Source of the DNA: Helianthus annuus
Taxonomy: Eukaryota; Streptophyta; Magnoliopsida; Asterales; Asteraceae
Assembly: GCF_002127325.2 (NCBI RefSeq)
Contig: NC_035436.2
Location: 32,571,855 to 32,635,854 of the forward strand
Reading direction: 5' to 3'
Length of the DNA: 64,000 nt
Part shown: piece after piece, positions 13,301 to 23,082 of the stretch
How the letters are laid out: every line of letters starts with the position of its first letter
How positions within the stretch are numbered: position 1 is the stretch's first letter
Notes under the pieces: model-generated
What the model saw: only the letters and a program-made list of their open reading frames with translations
What the model was told of the DNA's origin: nothing
Database searches by the model: none
Translations under genes and position numbers: made by a program

Positions 13301-13726
13301 GACAGCAATTTTGGAGGTACTGACAGTGACAGGAAATCTACATCTGCGGGATGTCAATTTTTGGGTGACAGGCTCATTTCTTGGCAATGCAAGAAACAAC
13401 AAACAGTGGCGATATCTGCATCTTGCTCTCAAGTGGTGTGGATGCAACATCAATTGCAGGACTATGGTTTGACTTATCTCAACACTACTATTTACTGCGA
13501 TAATGATGCTGCAATTCAAATTGTTCGAAATCCTGTTTTTCACTCCAAAACCAAGCACATTGACATAAAAGTTCATTTCATTCGAGACTGCTTCGACAGA
13601 GGTCTTATCACCCTTGAACGAATCGACACAGATGCAAATGCTGCCGATTTGTTCACCAAACCTGTCAGCAGTTCAAAATTCAAAGTGCTTGTGGATTTTC
13701 TGAAAATGATCCATTTCACTGACTGA
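10385..13726 (+). pseudogene. Copia 1 pol: protease, integrase, RT, RNase H
   Basis: The Ty1/copia order is clear: aspartic protease (MDSGCSRHMTG near 10420), integrase zinc region (H..H near 10830, C-ACAKGK near 10930), integrase core with Asp (MDLFGP near 11018), Asp (SDNETEF near 11209) and Glu (VAERRN near 11310), RT with YVDD near 12810, and RNase H (SDSNFGG near 13300 to the C-terminal ADLFTKP). A TGA at 12407-12409 replaces an expected Arg codon (CGA). RNase H lacks the stretch around the CEAEYIA motif seen in copia 2, an in-frame loss that removes a catalytic Glu. The integrase has Glu in SDNETEF where Gly is usual. The frame has no ATG before the protease and opens at GTGCAG right after the gag stop. 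Confidence 0.9.
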
Positions 13727-14161
13727 GCATGTTTGTGTTTTGTAGGTAAATTTGTTCATAAAGTTTTCTATTCTTAGGTAGTTTTTTTTATTTATGCTCA
13801 AATTTAGGGGGAGAAAAATACAAAAACAATAAAAAATTTGAAAAATACAAAAACAATAAAAAAATTTGAAAAATACAAAAAGAGGTGATGCATGACTGGG
13901 AAATGAAATGAATTTTCACATTATGGTCTAGGGCTGACTCATGTAAAACCAGTATCGAAATAGTTTGACTCTAGTATTGATGTGTTGGTAGGCTCTATTC
14001 TTAAGATTGGAAACATTGGCTGTTTTGTCAAGAACTAAAATTATACATGACCCCAGGAAAGAAAGTCACTTGGAATTAGCTCATTTCTATTTGAATGTCT
14101 GTATGTTGTCCCGATACACACAATTTTGATCTGATTCTGAAATCTTCTCTGAAAAAGTCGT
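13727..14161 (+). other. Copia 1 post-pol region with internal PPT-like tract
   Basis: Non-coding. TTTAGGGGGAGAAAAAT at 13804-13820 closely resembles the terminal polypurine tract at 18199-18208 and lies 80 bases after the pol stop. A short direct duplication of a GAAAAATACAAAAACAAT-type unit follows at about 13813-13880. No gene is seen. Confidence 0.6.
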
Positions 14162-14260
14162 GTACCTCCTCTGCTGCATCCAGATACATGCTGACCTGGA
14201 GGTGCTAGGCAACGACAGCTTCTGCTGCATCCAGATACATGCTGACCTAGCTGTACGTTG
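14162..14260 (+). ncRNA. Two adjacent stem-loops with identical 28-nt loops
   Basis: Hairpin 1: stem 14162-14169 with 14198-14205 (core ACCTCC/GGAGGT). Hairpin 2: stem 14210-14220 with 14249-14260 (ACAGCT/AGCTGT extended by CAACG/CGTTG around one bulged A). The 28-base loops, 14170-14197 and 14221-14248, are identical, but the stems are unrelated in sequence and each pairs with itself. Inside each loop GCAT/ATGC can form a 4-bp inner stem, leaving TCTGCT and TGACCT as conserved internal-loop strands. The same TCTGCT...TGACCT design appears in copia 2 at 34622-34679. This looks like a functional RNA structure of the element; its role is unknown. Confidence 0.65.
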
Positions 14261-15549
14261 TCGCGCTATAGATCTAATACACCCGAAAGAGGCCCTCTAG
14301 TGCCCAAAAGAAACCCCAAGAAACTTATATCAAATTGAGAAAAACTCATTTGATCTGTATATTATACCATCTCTGCAAAAGATCTATTCTGTTCTCTTCT
14401 CAATCTATTCCCGGTTAAGCTTTCAGAAATCTGGATTGGACTTGTGAAATATGTGGTAGGGAAGCTACACACATGATAGAGTGTGCTGTTTATATTTCCG
14501 GGATTTGATTAGTATTTGCTTGGGTGTTCATTGTTAAGAAATTAAAACTTGATAAAATACATTACAGGCAGTTATATGGAACAGGTCTGGGAAGATGAGT
14601 TTAGGTGGACAAATATACTGGCAATCATCTAGATCATTCGATAGTAGATCAGTGTTGATAAGTGAAGTCAAGCCCGAAACCCTGTGATTTGATCCCTGAG
14701 TAATCTTCGTTATTTTCCTAATTTATTTTTGTAAATAATAATTTTTATTATTATTTATTTTTGTTTTTTAGGTTTTTGCAAATCATGCTCAGAAAGTTGA
14801 ATGGGTTATTAATTTGTTAATTGTTTCTTTTAAAAGAAAATTTGGTTATTAAAGGAAAATCTTTTGAAAAGGAGTTATCGGCCCTCGTTTATGAGCCCAA
14901 ACAGTTGTTCCGGCCCAGGCCCACTCAGTTGGGTTAGGGTATAAAGCAAGGGTCTCGAGTCGAGACCTCATTTCTCACTCGAGACCTCCTGATTTTCTCT
15001 CTCACGATTCCGGCAATTGCTTGAATTTTTCGACGTGTTTCTCCGACGTTGACTCCAGTTTCAAGATTAACGATCTCGACTCATAGAATTTTTAAGGTTT
15101 GTTGATAATTTTCTTAAAGATTTGCAGGTGTTATGAAGATTTGATGAAATCCTGATGAAGATTTGAAGATGATTAAGAACCTTAATCTTGAATATATTTT
15201 GGTCTTCAAATAAATCTGATGATGTTATGGGTTTTGATCTAAAAAGTTCAGAAGACAAAGTGTTTTTGGGGTCTCGACTCAGACAACACATAAGGACTCG
15301 AGACCAGCTGTTACGAGTCGCAACCTCATGTTTGTGACTCGAGATCTCTTGGTCTCGACCCAAGGTCTCGACTCGAGATCTCAGTTGTGTTTCCTGATTG
15401 CGACTCGAGAACCTATGGTCTCGACTCATGGTCTCGAGTCAACAGTAACTGGTCTCGAGTCAAGATTAAAAAAATTTTGAGTTGTTGAAGTCAAACATGT
15501 TGACTTTGAAATCTAAATTCTTGTGAAAATATAAGTGTAAACGTTTGTA
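14261..15549 (+). repeat. Copia 1 spacer with second TCGA-motif array
   Basis: Non-coding. From 14955 to about 15470 motifs such as GGTCTCGAGTCGAGACC, GTCTCGACTC and GACTCGAGA recur in both orientations, giving many palindromes centred on TCGA. The core matches the array in the 5' leader (6558-6815). No gene is supported; the minus-strand frame at 15067-15429 is a by-product of the repeats. Confidence 0.65.
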
Positions 15550-18170
15550 ATGCACTTTTATTTTGTGCAGACCATGGATTTGAAGTTCATCGCAACACAT
15601 AATCAGGCTGGATATTTAGCACCTCCTCCAGAGAAGCATCGGAGATTGTATACCTCATTAATGAAAGGTCTCAACAGCTGCCGTTTAGTTCACGCATTAC
15701 GAGACAATCCGGTTATCTATGAAAGTCTTATTCAAGAGTTCTGGAAGAATGCGAAGATTGAGGTTGTTGAAGGAAAGGGGGTCATTGTCTCTGAAGTTCT
15801 AAAGAAGACTGTTACTGTGTCAGAGCAGATGATCCGAGAAGTGTTGCAGTTCAATGATCAAGAATCAGATTCGATAGAAGTTCCAGCTGGCACAGTTGAA
15901 GCAATTTTGCCTAGACTAAGTTATGAAGGAAGATATCCACCTCTGGTTAAGAAATTTGTGCATCCTTATTGGCGACTTCTGCTGCACATGTTTCTCTTGT
16001 GTATATCCGAGAACAGAGGGGGAACAGATCAGCTGAACAGTACACAGGCTTCTGCTCTAGTCTGTGTGATAACTAATGAACCGTTCAACTATTCGAAGTA
16101 TGTTTTGGAAGCTATGAAAAGGAATGTGCTAGGAGTTAGGAAAGACAAATTTCTCATGTATCCAAGGTTTCTACAAATGATTTTTAATGCGCGTTATCCA
16201 GAGTTGGAGAAATCTGGAAATACATTAGAGTTGAAGCCTATGGGTCCTGCTTGTTTTGGTGCTCTCACTTCCAAGAAGGGTACTGAAAAGAAGTTTGAAG
16301 GATTAATTCCGTTGGAGAAGTTTGGTCAATTTTCAGAGACTGAAGATGTTGCTGTTGATCCTATGATAGTGCAACCTGTTCAAGAGAATGTTATGCCTGC
16401 AAATGCTATTGTCGCTGAAGAACATGATGTTCAAAGAGGTGTTGGTGCTGATGAGCCTGAGACAGAGATCTTGACAATTAACTCTGACGATGAAGGCATA
16501 GAAATTATGTGTGATTCGGGAGACGATGAAGAACTTCCTCCTGAGAGTGAAGCTAAAGCTGCTGTTTCTACTGTTCCTCCAGTGATTACTGCTTAAAATC
16601 TGGCCTTGTTATTAAAATCAGTGACTGATAAGATAGGAAATCCTCCTTCCGATCTTACAGTATCAAATGAAGAGCCTGTTGAAAACCCAAGAGATCCTGA
16701 TTCTTTACCGTTGAAGCGAAAAAGGAGGGATCCTCGACTCGGTATGTATGTTGAGCAAAGCAAAGATCAACCTGAGAGTGCTATAGAAGATGAAGATGGT
16801 TTGTATGACTTCGATATTGAGAAAAATCTAACTGATACCACCACCACAATTGAAGATTTCTTTAAGTCCAACACTGATTCTGAAAGGGATGTTTTGGAAA
16901 CTGCCACTGCAGATGTCCAGGTTTCAAATGTTGATGATGATACTATGCCACCTAATGTTTCCGATTCTGTTGGTCCTTCTAGAGTTGATCTTGATATGCC
17001 TAGCAGTTCAAGTGGTAAGAGACCTGAAGAACCGTTTAGAATGCCTCTTGATGATTCAAGTGATGATGATGAATTCATTAGTATGAGAGAGATGAAGAAG
17101 CAGTTGATGGTATTTGAGCAAGATTCAATTCATAAAGATGCAAAGATACTCCAACTTGAAGATACTTTAGTTCAAAAGAATCGACAAATTGAACAGCTTC
17201 AAGGAGATGTTAGTTTATTGTTCAACATGGTTTATGACTTGCGTGGAAAGTTGGAAAGGAAGTTTGGTAACGAATTTTCTGATCCAACAGATATACAGAA
17301 AAGAAGAGAGGCCTTTAATAAAGATGATGCTGAGCGAAGTGCTGCAATGGAGAAGTACTTTGAAAAGGTGATTGATCCTGTTGCAGAGAAGGAAAAGGCT
17401 GAAAGGATTAAGAAGAAAAGGGAGTTTGTGATACTGAAGAACAAGAATCTTAATCCTGATGATGATGATGCTCAGGCAACACATCATTTGATGGATGTTG
17501 GTGAAACTCTTTATGACAAAGTTGGAAACAGATCTGGCGTTGTTAGCTGGGGATTTGATCATGATCGCAAAAGATGGTGGATTAAGAGAAAAGTTGGTCA
17601 TGTTGAATGGTACAAGGCTCCAGCTCAAGTTCAGACGTTTACCAAGATTGATCTGACAAACTTAGCTAACGCACCTTATGTGGACGACAAGCCGGGTGGT
17701 CGTGGTCATTTATTTTGCGAGAGGTTGAAGAGGGAGGTTCTTCGTGGGTTTCCTTCTATGCATACTGCTGAATCTCTTGTAAAACCACTTAAGTTCGAGA
17801 TCCATATACTAACAAGCGAATGAAAGCGGTTCACTGGCCTGCTACTGACAAATAGAAGGTGATTCCTTTAGTGAAAAAGATTCCAAAAGGTGCCTTGAAG
17901 ACGTTACATTTCTGGGCATATGATGAACGACTAGGGCAGGCGGTGATAGTTTGTGATGACGATGTGAATTTCCGCTTGGTGGATCAAGTTGATTTGTTGA
18001 ATGTTGCTTATGAAGATCTGCAGGTGTTAGCTCAGAATCAAATTAGAGCTACTGAAAAGTATGAAGAAATTGCTAAAGGATGGACTGCAGCTGTTGCTTC
18101 AGTTATTCATATCCGTAAGAAAGGTTTTGGTGGGCTTAAGGATCGTTTGGGTGGTGCTCGTGAAGACTGA
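15550..18170 (+). pseudogene. Copia 1 third ORF after pol, function unknown, broken
   Basis: A long coding region lies between pol and the 3' LTR on the element's coding strand. Two in-frame ATGs exist; the second (15574, context ACCATGG) follows a splice-acceptor-like TTTTATTTTGTGCAG by four bases and is the better start. One frame is open from 15574 to 17823 apart from TAA at 16594-16596. A frameshift near 17790-17805 and TAG at 17853-17855 precede the tail, 17859-18170. The product would be about 860 residues. It has an N-terminal globular part (FWKNAKIEV...VSEQMIREVLQF), a middle rich in Asp/Glu with a basic cluster LKRKRRDPR near 16715, a coiled-coil-like stretch near 17085-17270, and a Trp-rich segment (WWIKRKVGHVEWYK) near 17575. 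No signal peptide or clear membrane anchor is visible, so env is not supported. The N-terminal pattern loosely recalls plant transposon accessory proteins. Confidence 0.7.
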
Positions 18171-18198
18171 TATGTCAAGTCACTCTATGCATAAACCT

Positions 18199-18605
18199 AG
18201 GGGGAGATTGTTGGAGCCTTAAGGTTTATACATAGAGAAGTATGAAAGTACAGGGTTGATTTTGTTTAGTTAACATGTTTGGGTCGATTTTGTAAGAGTT
18301 GGGTTAGCCTACTATGTGTCGCAATGGGCGTAGGGTTCGGCCTAGTTGTTTTGTATTTAAACAAACCTCAACCACTTGGTTGAGGTTGTTCGTTAGTTTG
18401 GTGGTTGCGACTCAAGGGGAACCGAGTTCAGTCAAGAATCTTGTATCAGTCATTGTTTAACTTTGAATGCAAGATCTCTGGTTTGTGTTTTATTCATATC
18501 ATTGTCTATTTATTGTTATTTGTTCTTGAATCAAATTTGTGATTGTTTTCCGCACCTTCACAAGTTAAGATCGATATCATTGAAAGATCCTGAACGGGTT
18601 TTACA
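18199..18605 (+). repeat. Copia 1 terminal PPT and 3' LTR
   Basis: AGGGGGAGAT (18199-18208) abuts the 3' LTR at 18209-18605, which matches the 5' LTR except for two bases. It is followed by the target duplicate ACATG at 18606-18610. Confidence 0.92.
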
Positions 18606-18610
18606 ACATG

Positions 18611-18965
18611 TATTTCAGGGAATTAGGGATCTGGCAAGGTATGCTATGTCGTCAAGCTGCGTAAGAAGAATGATGTCATCCAAGTTTAGGGATTGTGACT
18701 TTTGCCTGGACGAGTCACAAGTCTTAAACTGTGTTTATTTTATGTTTTATGGTTGTGTCGTATGAACAATATTTTTAATATGTCTTGTTGGATTGTCGTT
18801 GCATGTGTCGACTCTTGAAAACAACGTTGTCGTATTTTATTTTTAAAACTTGAATTAATGGATGATCATCATGGTTTTACTTTCATATAGCTTTGTTGGG
18901 ATTAGCCATGGTATTAAGAAGTCACACCAAATAAACTCACGCTTCCGCAAAGCCAGGGTGTGACA
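18611..18965 (+). repeat. Gypsy A 3' LTR, second part
   Basis: Continues the LTR interrupted at 5850 and ends with GGGTGTGACA, the same terminal style as the gypsy B LTR (GGGGTGTGACA). It has no coding potential. Confidence 0.75.
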
Positions 18966-19194
18966 CAGTGAGTCGAGAATCTGTGCAAGAACTCCGTCAG
19001 TATGGAGTAAGTTTAGTAAATGAAGGAAATAGAATCCGATAGATAGGGGAGAAATTAGTTTGGAAGTATGATGAGAATGAAATGCAGTACTAGATGAACG
19101 GTACTTAGAGAATGCTTAGATATATATGTAATTTTGTATTTTGATAAAAAAAATTATAGATAGACTAAAATAGATACGGATGCATAACTACTAG

Positions 19195-19756
19195 TATATT
19201 TGATTTCAAGGGTTACACTACCATATTCTTTGAATATGCTAGGATAGTGCCAACCTTAGCCTCATCTGAACCAGTGTTAATCTCCCGTTATATTTGGGTT
19301 TAATTAGCGAGATTAAACACGTAGTCAAGGCAGCTAGATCGCAAACCATAGAAGAAGCAGTAGAACTAGCAAATACCCTGATTGATGAACTGGTATGCAC
19401 ACAAGAGGAAAACCAGAGAAAGAACTTAGCTCAAAAGCTTACCCAGGAAGTTCGCTTTGGTAATTCCTACCGTGGAAAAGGAACAGGTTCTCCTGCACCC
19501 ACCCTACAGTAAGTTTTGTAAAAAGAAGCACTCAGGAAAGTGTGTTGTATCCTGCAACTTTTGCAAGTACCTAGGACATAAGGAAGAAGATTGTAGGAGA
19601 AAGGCTAATACCAGAATATGATACAATTGTAGAGAGGCTGGTCACATCAAACTGAACTGTCCGAAACTACCTCTAGCAACAACCAACAAAGCTAAGACAA
19701 CTGAGGCACCTAAGAAAAATGCCAGAGCATTTGGTCTGACAGCTGAGGAAGCCAAG
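19195..19756 (+). pseudogene. Gypsy C gag C-terminal fragment with zinc knuckles
   Basis: The reading frame can be followed from about 19195 (EYARIVPTLASSEP, then YIWGL near 19285) into the clear Gag segment KAARSQTIEEAVELANTL. A one-base loss near 19295 and another frameshift near 19505 break it. Three cysteine-rich motifs follow: CKKKHSGKC near 19525, CNFCKYLGHKEEDC near 19555-19595, and a third knuckle near 19625 whose first Cys has become a stop (TGATACAATTG). These motifs bind element RNA in intact relatives. Confidence 0.75.
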
Positions 19757-21805
19757 ATGATTCCGGATGTGATTTCCGGTACGTTCTTAGTTAATAATAT
19801 ATTTGCCAAAGTATTATTTGACTCTGGTGCAAACCAAAGTTTTATCAATACTTCTTTCTACAAACTTCTTGACCAACCCTTAGACAAACTTCAACAAGAT
19901 TGTCTGGTAGAGACAACCAACGGGGAATCCATTAAGATAAGTGAAATCTTGCAGGGAGCAAGAATAGAAATCCTGAACCATCATTTATTTGCTAACCTTT
20001 ATCCAATGAATCTGGCCGAATTCGATGTTGTATTAGGAATGGATTGGTTGGTAGCCAATCATGCCAGTATTTTATGTGATCAAAAGACAGTACAAGTAAG
20101 TACACCAACAAGTGAAAAGATCACAATTAAAGGAGATAAGCCAACTAGATCGACAAAGTTCATCTCTGTGATGAAAGCCGCGAGTTATGAAAGGAAATGA
20201 GGAGTAGTATATATGATTTCTGTAATCATTAATACAAAAGGAAAAGAATTAAAAGATATTCGTGTAATATCTAAATTCTCAGACGTCTTTTCAGAAGAGT
20301 TACCTAGATTACCGACTGATAGAGAGGTTGAATTTAGGATTCACCTAATACCAGGAACGACACCGATTGCCAAGACACCCTATCGACTAGCACCAACGGA
20401 GATGCAGGAACATAAGAAACAATTGGGCAAACTTCTTGACAAAGGTTTTATACAACCAAGTTCATCACCGTGGGGAGCACCAGTGTTTTTTGTTAAGAAG
20501 AAAGACGGATCGATACGTATGTGCATTGATTACCGAGAATTAGGCAAGGTTACGATTAAGAATCGGTACCCACTACCGAGAATCGATGATCTATTCGATC
20601 AACTTCAAGGAGCTCAATTCTTTTCTAAGATCGATTTACGCTCAGGATATCATCAACTGAAAGTACAGGAAGATGACATTCCTAAAGCTGCTTTTAGAAC
20701 AAGGTACGGTCATTATGAATTTACCGTCATGCCATTTGGTTTAACCAATGCCCCAGCCACATTTATGGACATGTTGAACAGGATATGTAAACCATACCTG
20801 GATAAATTCATAATTTTCTTTATAGATGATATTCAAATTTACTCTAAGAGTAAAGAGGAACATGCAGTGCATCTGCATACACTTCTAACATTGTTGAGAA
20901 AAGAGAAGCTTTATGCTAAATTCTCAAAATGTGAATTTTGGTTACAAGAAGTGCAATTCCTTGGACATCTGGTTAATCATGAAGGAATTTATGTGGATCC
21001 CACAAAGATCGAGGCTATTACTAAGTGGAAAGTCCCTGAATCGCCAACAGAAGTACGAAGTTTTCTTAGACTGGCAGGGTATGATAGACGGTTTATCCGA
21101 GATTTCTCTAGAATAACCATTTCATTAACCAACCTGACCTGCAAATCAGTTAAGTTTGAATGGGGACCGAAACAGGAAGAAGTTTTTAAGATTCTTAAGC
21201 AAAGGTTAACCAACGCACCCATACTCACATTACCAGAAGGAACTGAAGACTTTATAGTCTATTGTGATGCGTCTAAGTTAGGATATGGATGTGGGTTGAT
21301 GCAACTTCAAAAGGTTATAGCTTATGCCTCTAGACAACTTATGAAACATGAAGAGAATTACACAACCCATGATCTAGAATTAGGAGCCATAGTTTTTGCC
21401 CTTAAGATTTGGAGACACTATTTATATGGAAATAAATCCGTTGTCTTCATTGATCATAAGAGTTTAAGGTATATTTTTGGGAAAAAAGAATTAAATATGA
21501 GACAGAGACGTTGGATGGAAGTTCTTAGTGATTATGATTGTGATATCCAGTATCATGCTGGGAAAGCTAATGTAGCAGCTGATGCATTAAGTCGAAAGTA
21601 TCATGAAATGCCGAAACGAGTACGTTCTCTTAGATTAAATCTACAAGAAGATTTAAATGATAAAATTAGAAAGGTACAAGAAACAGTAATCAAGGACGAT
21701 GCTGAAAGTTTAAAAGGAATGATCAAGGAACCGATGGAATTTGGAAGTTCCATAAGAAAAGAATGTGGATACCTAAACAAGAAAACGTACGCCACAGAAT
21801 TCTAG
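19757..21805 (+). pseudogene. Gypsy C protease, RT and RNase H
   Basis: The protease active site LFDSGANQSF is near 19820. A TGA at 20198-20200 separates it from RT, which resumes at 20213. RT motifs include [16 protein letters not shown] near 20500 and FIDD near 20825. RNase H follows with VYCDASK near 21260, TTHDLELGA near 21365 and DALSRK near 21580. The frame runs out at 21805 through a frameshift near 21770, where the integrase frame takes over. RT and RNase H are otherwise open over 530 codons, so the inactivating lesions are few here but dense in gag and the integrase tail. Confidence 0.88.
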
Positions 21806-23059
21806 AAGAAGCTCATAAGTCTAAGTATACGATATATCCCGGAAGTGATAAGATGTATCAAGATCTAAGAAAGAATTTCTGGTGGATAGGAATGAAAAAG
21901 GATATAGCAAACTACGTTGCTAAATGTTTAACTTGTTCACAAGTTAAAGCCGAGCATCAGAAACCCTCAGGGTTATTGCAACAATTAGAGATGCTAATAT
22001 GGAAATGGGAATTGACAACAATGGACTTTGTTACCAAATTACCCAAAACAAGAAAAGGAAATGATACAATCTGGGTGATTGTTGACAGATTGACCAAATC
22101 TGCTCATTTCTTACCAATGAAGGAAACTTTTAGTATGGAACAGTTAGCCAAGTTATATGTAAATGATATAGTTTCATTACATGGAATTCCTTTATCTACT
22201 GTATCCGATAGAGATAGCCGTTTACTTCTCATTTTTGGACAAGTTCCCAAAAAGCAATGGGAACAAGGTTAAATCTAAGCACAACTTATCATCCACAAAC
22301 TGCCGGACAAAGAGAAAGGACAATACAAACAATGGAAGATATGCTTAGAGTCTGTGTAATTGATTTCAGAGGAAATTGGGATGATCATTTACCATTAATA
22401 GAATTTTTCTACAATAATATCCATCATACTAGCATTAATGCTGCACCATTTGAAGCAACTTATGGACGAGAGTGCCGAGCTCCGGTCTGTTGGGCAGAAA
22501 TCGGAGAAAAGCAATTATCTGGACCAGAGATATTGCAAGAAACAACGGATAAGATAATTCAAGTCAAGGAATGACTAAAAGCAGCACGAGATTGTCAAAA
22601 GAGTTATGCAGATAACAAATGAAAACCATTAGAATTTCAAGTAGGAGATAAGGTATTGTTAAAAGTTTCTCCATAGAATGGAGTAGTCAGTTTCGTTAAA
22701 CGACGAAAGCTAAGCCCAGGTATGTTGGACCTTTTGAGATTATTAGAAGAATAGGACCTGTAGCTTATCAGCTACAACTGCCAGAGGAAATTGCAGGAAT
22801 ACATGATGTGTTTCATGTATGTAATCTCAAAGATTGCGTAACAGACGAATCATTAGTGATACCTCTTAAGGACATAGAGGTAAATGAGAAACTTAAGTTT
22901 ATCGAGAAATCCGTTCAGATTGAAGATAGAAAGATCAAGAATCTCAAACACAAGAGACTAGTCCTGATCAAAGTAAAATGGGATTCCAAGAGAGGACCAG
23001 AATACACTTGGAAACTCGAATCAGAAATGCAAAAGAAATACCCACACCTATTCCAATAG
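21763..23059 (+). pseudogene. Gypsy C integrase and chromodomain-like tail
   Basis: The zinc-binding region (CLTCSQVK near 21930), first Asp (TMDFVTKLP near 22020) and second Asp (SDRDSR near 22205) are visible. A frameshift near 22225-22260 precedes the third acidic region, GQRERTIQTMEDML near 22305. Several stops follow between 22574 and 22800. The C-terminal HVCNLK...[14 protein letters not shown] segment at 22808-23059 is the chromodomain-type tail shared with gypsy A. The protein is not functional. Confidence 0.85.
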
Positions 23060-23082
23060 AACTCGAGGACGAGATTCAAAAC

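Larger units (their letters stand above)
5846..18610 (+). mobile_element. Ty1/copia element 1, full length, inside gypsy A LTR
   Basis: A complete copia element of 12,755 bp (5851-18605) with 397-bp LTRs, flanked by the 5-bp duplication ACATG (5846-5850 and 18606-18610). Order: 5' LTR, PBS, leader with a motif array, long gag, pol (protease, integrase, RT, RNase H), long post-pol region, a third ORF, PPT, 3' LTR. The two LTRs differ at only two positions by eye (near 5972 and 6084 of the 5' copy), about 0.5%, so insertion was recent even though the genes carry several stops. A third ORF after pol is the layout of the SIRE/Maximus group; lineage membership is inference. Confidence 0.93.
1..18965 (+). 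mobile_element. Ty3/gypsy element A (chromovirus type), 3' half, interrupted
   Basis: The window opens inside the reverse transcriptase of a Ty3/gypsy retrotransposon and continues through RNase H, integrase, a chromodomain-like tail, polypurine tract and a long 3' LTR. The LTR is split by copia 1 and resumes at 18611, ending in GTGTGACA at 18965. Without the inserted SINE and copia 1 the LTR would be about 3.56 kb, close to the 3.55-kb LTRs of gypsy B, so both probably belong to the same long-LTR chromovirus group (Del/Tekay-like, an inference). The 5' half and 5' LTR lie outside the window. CAGTG at 18966-18970 would be the right target-site copy; the left copy cannot be seen. Confidence 0.88.

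Noticed and set aside
15574..18170. Envelope gene
   Set aside because: Position fits, but no signal peptide, cleavage site or convincing membrane anchor was seen, and an NLS-like cluster is present.
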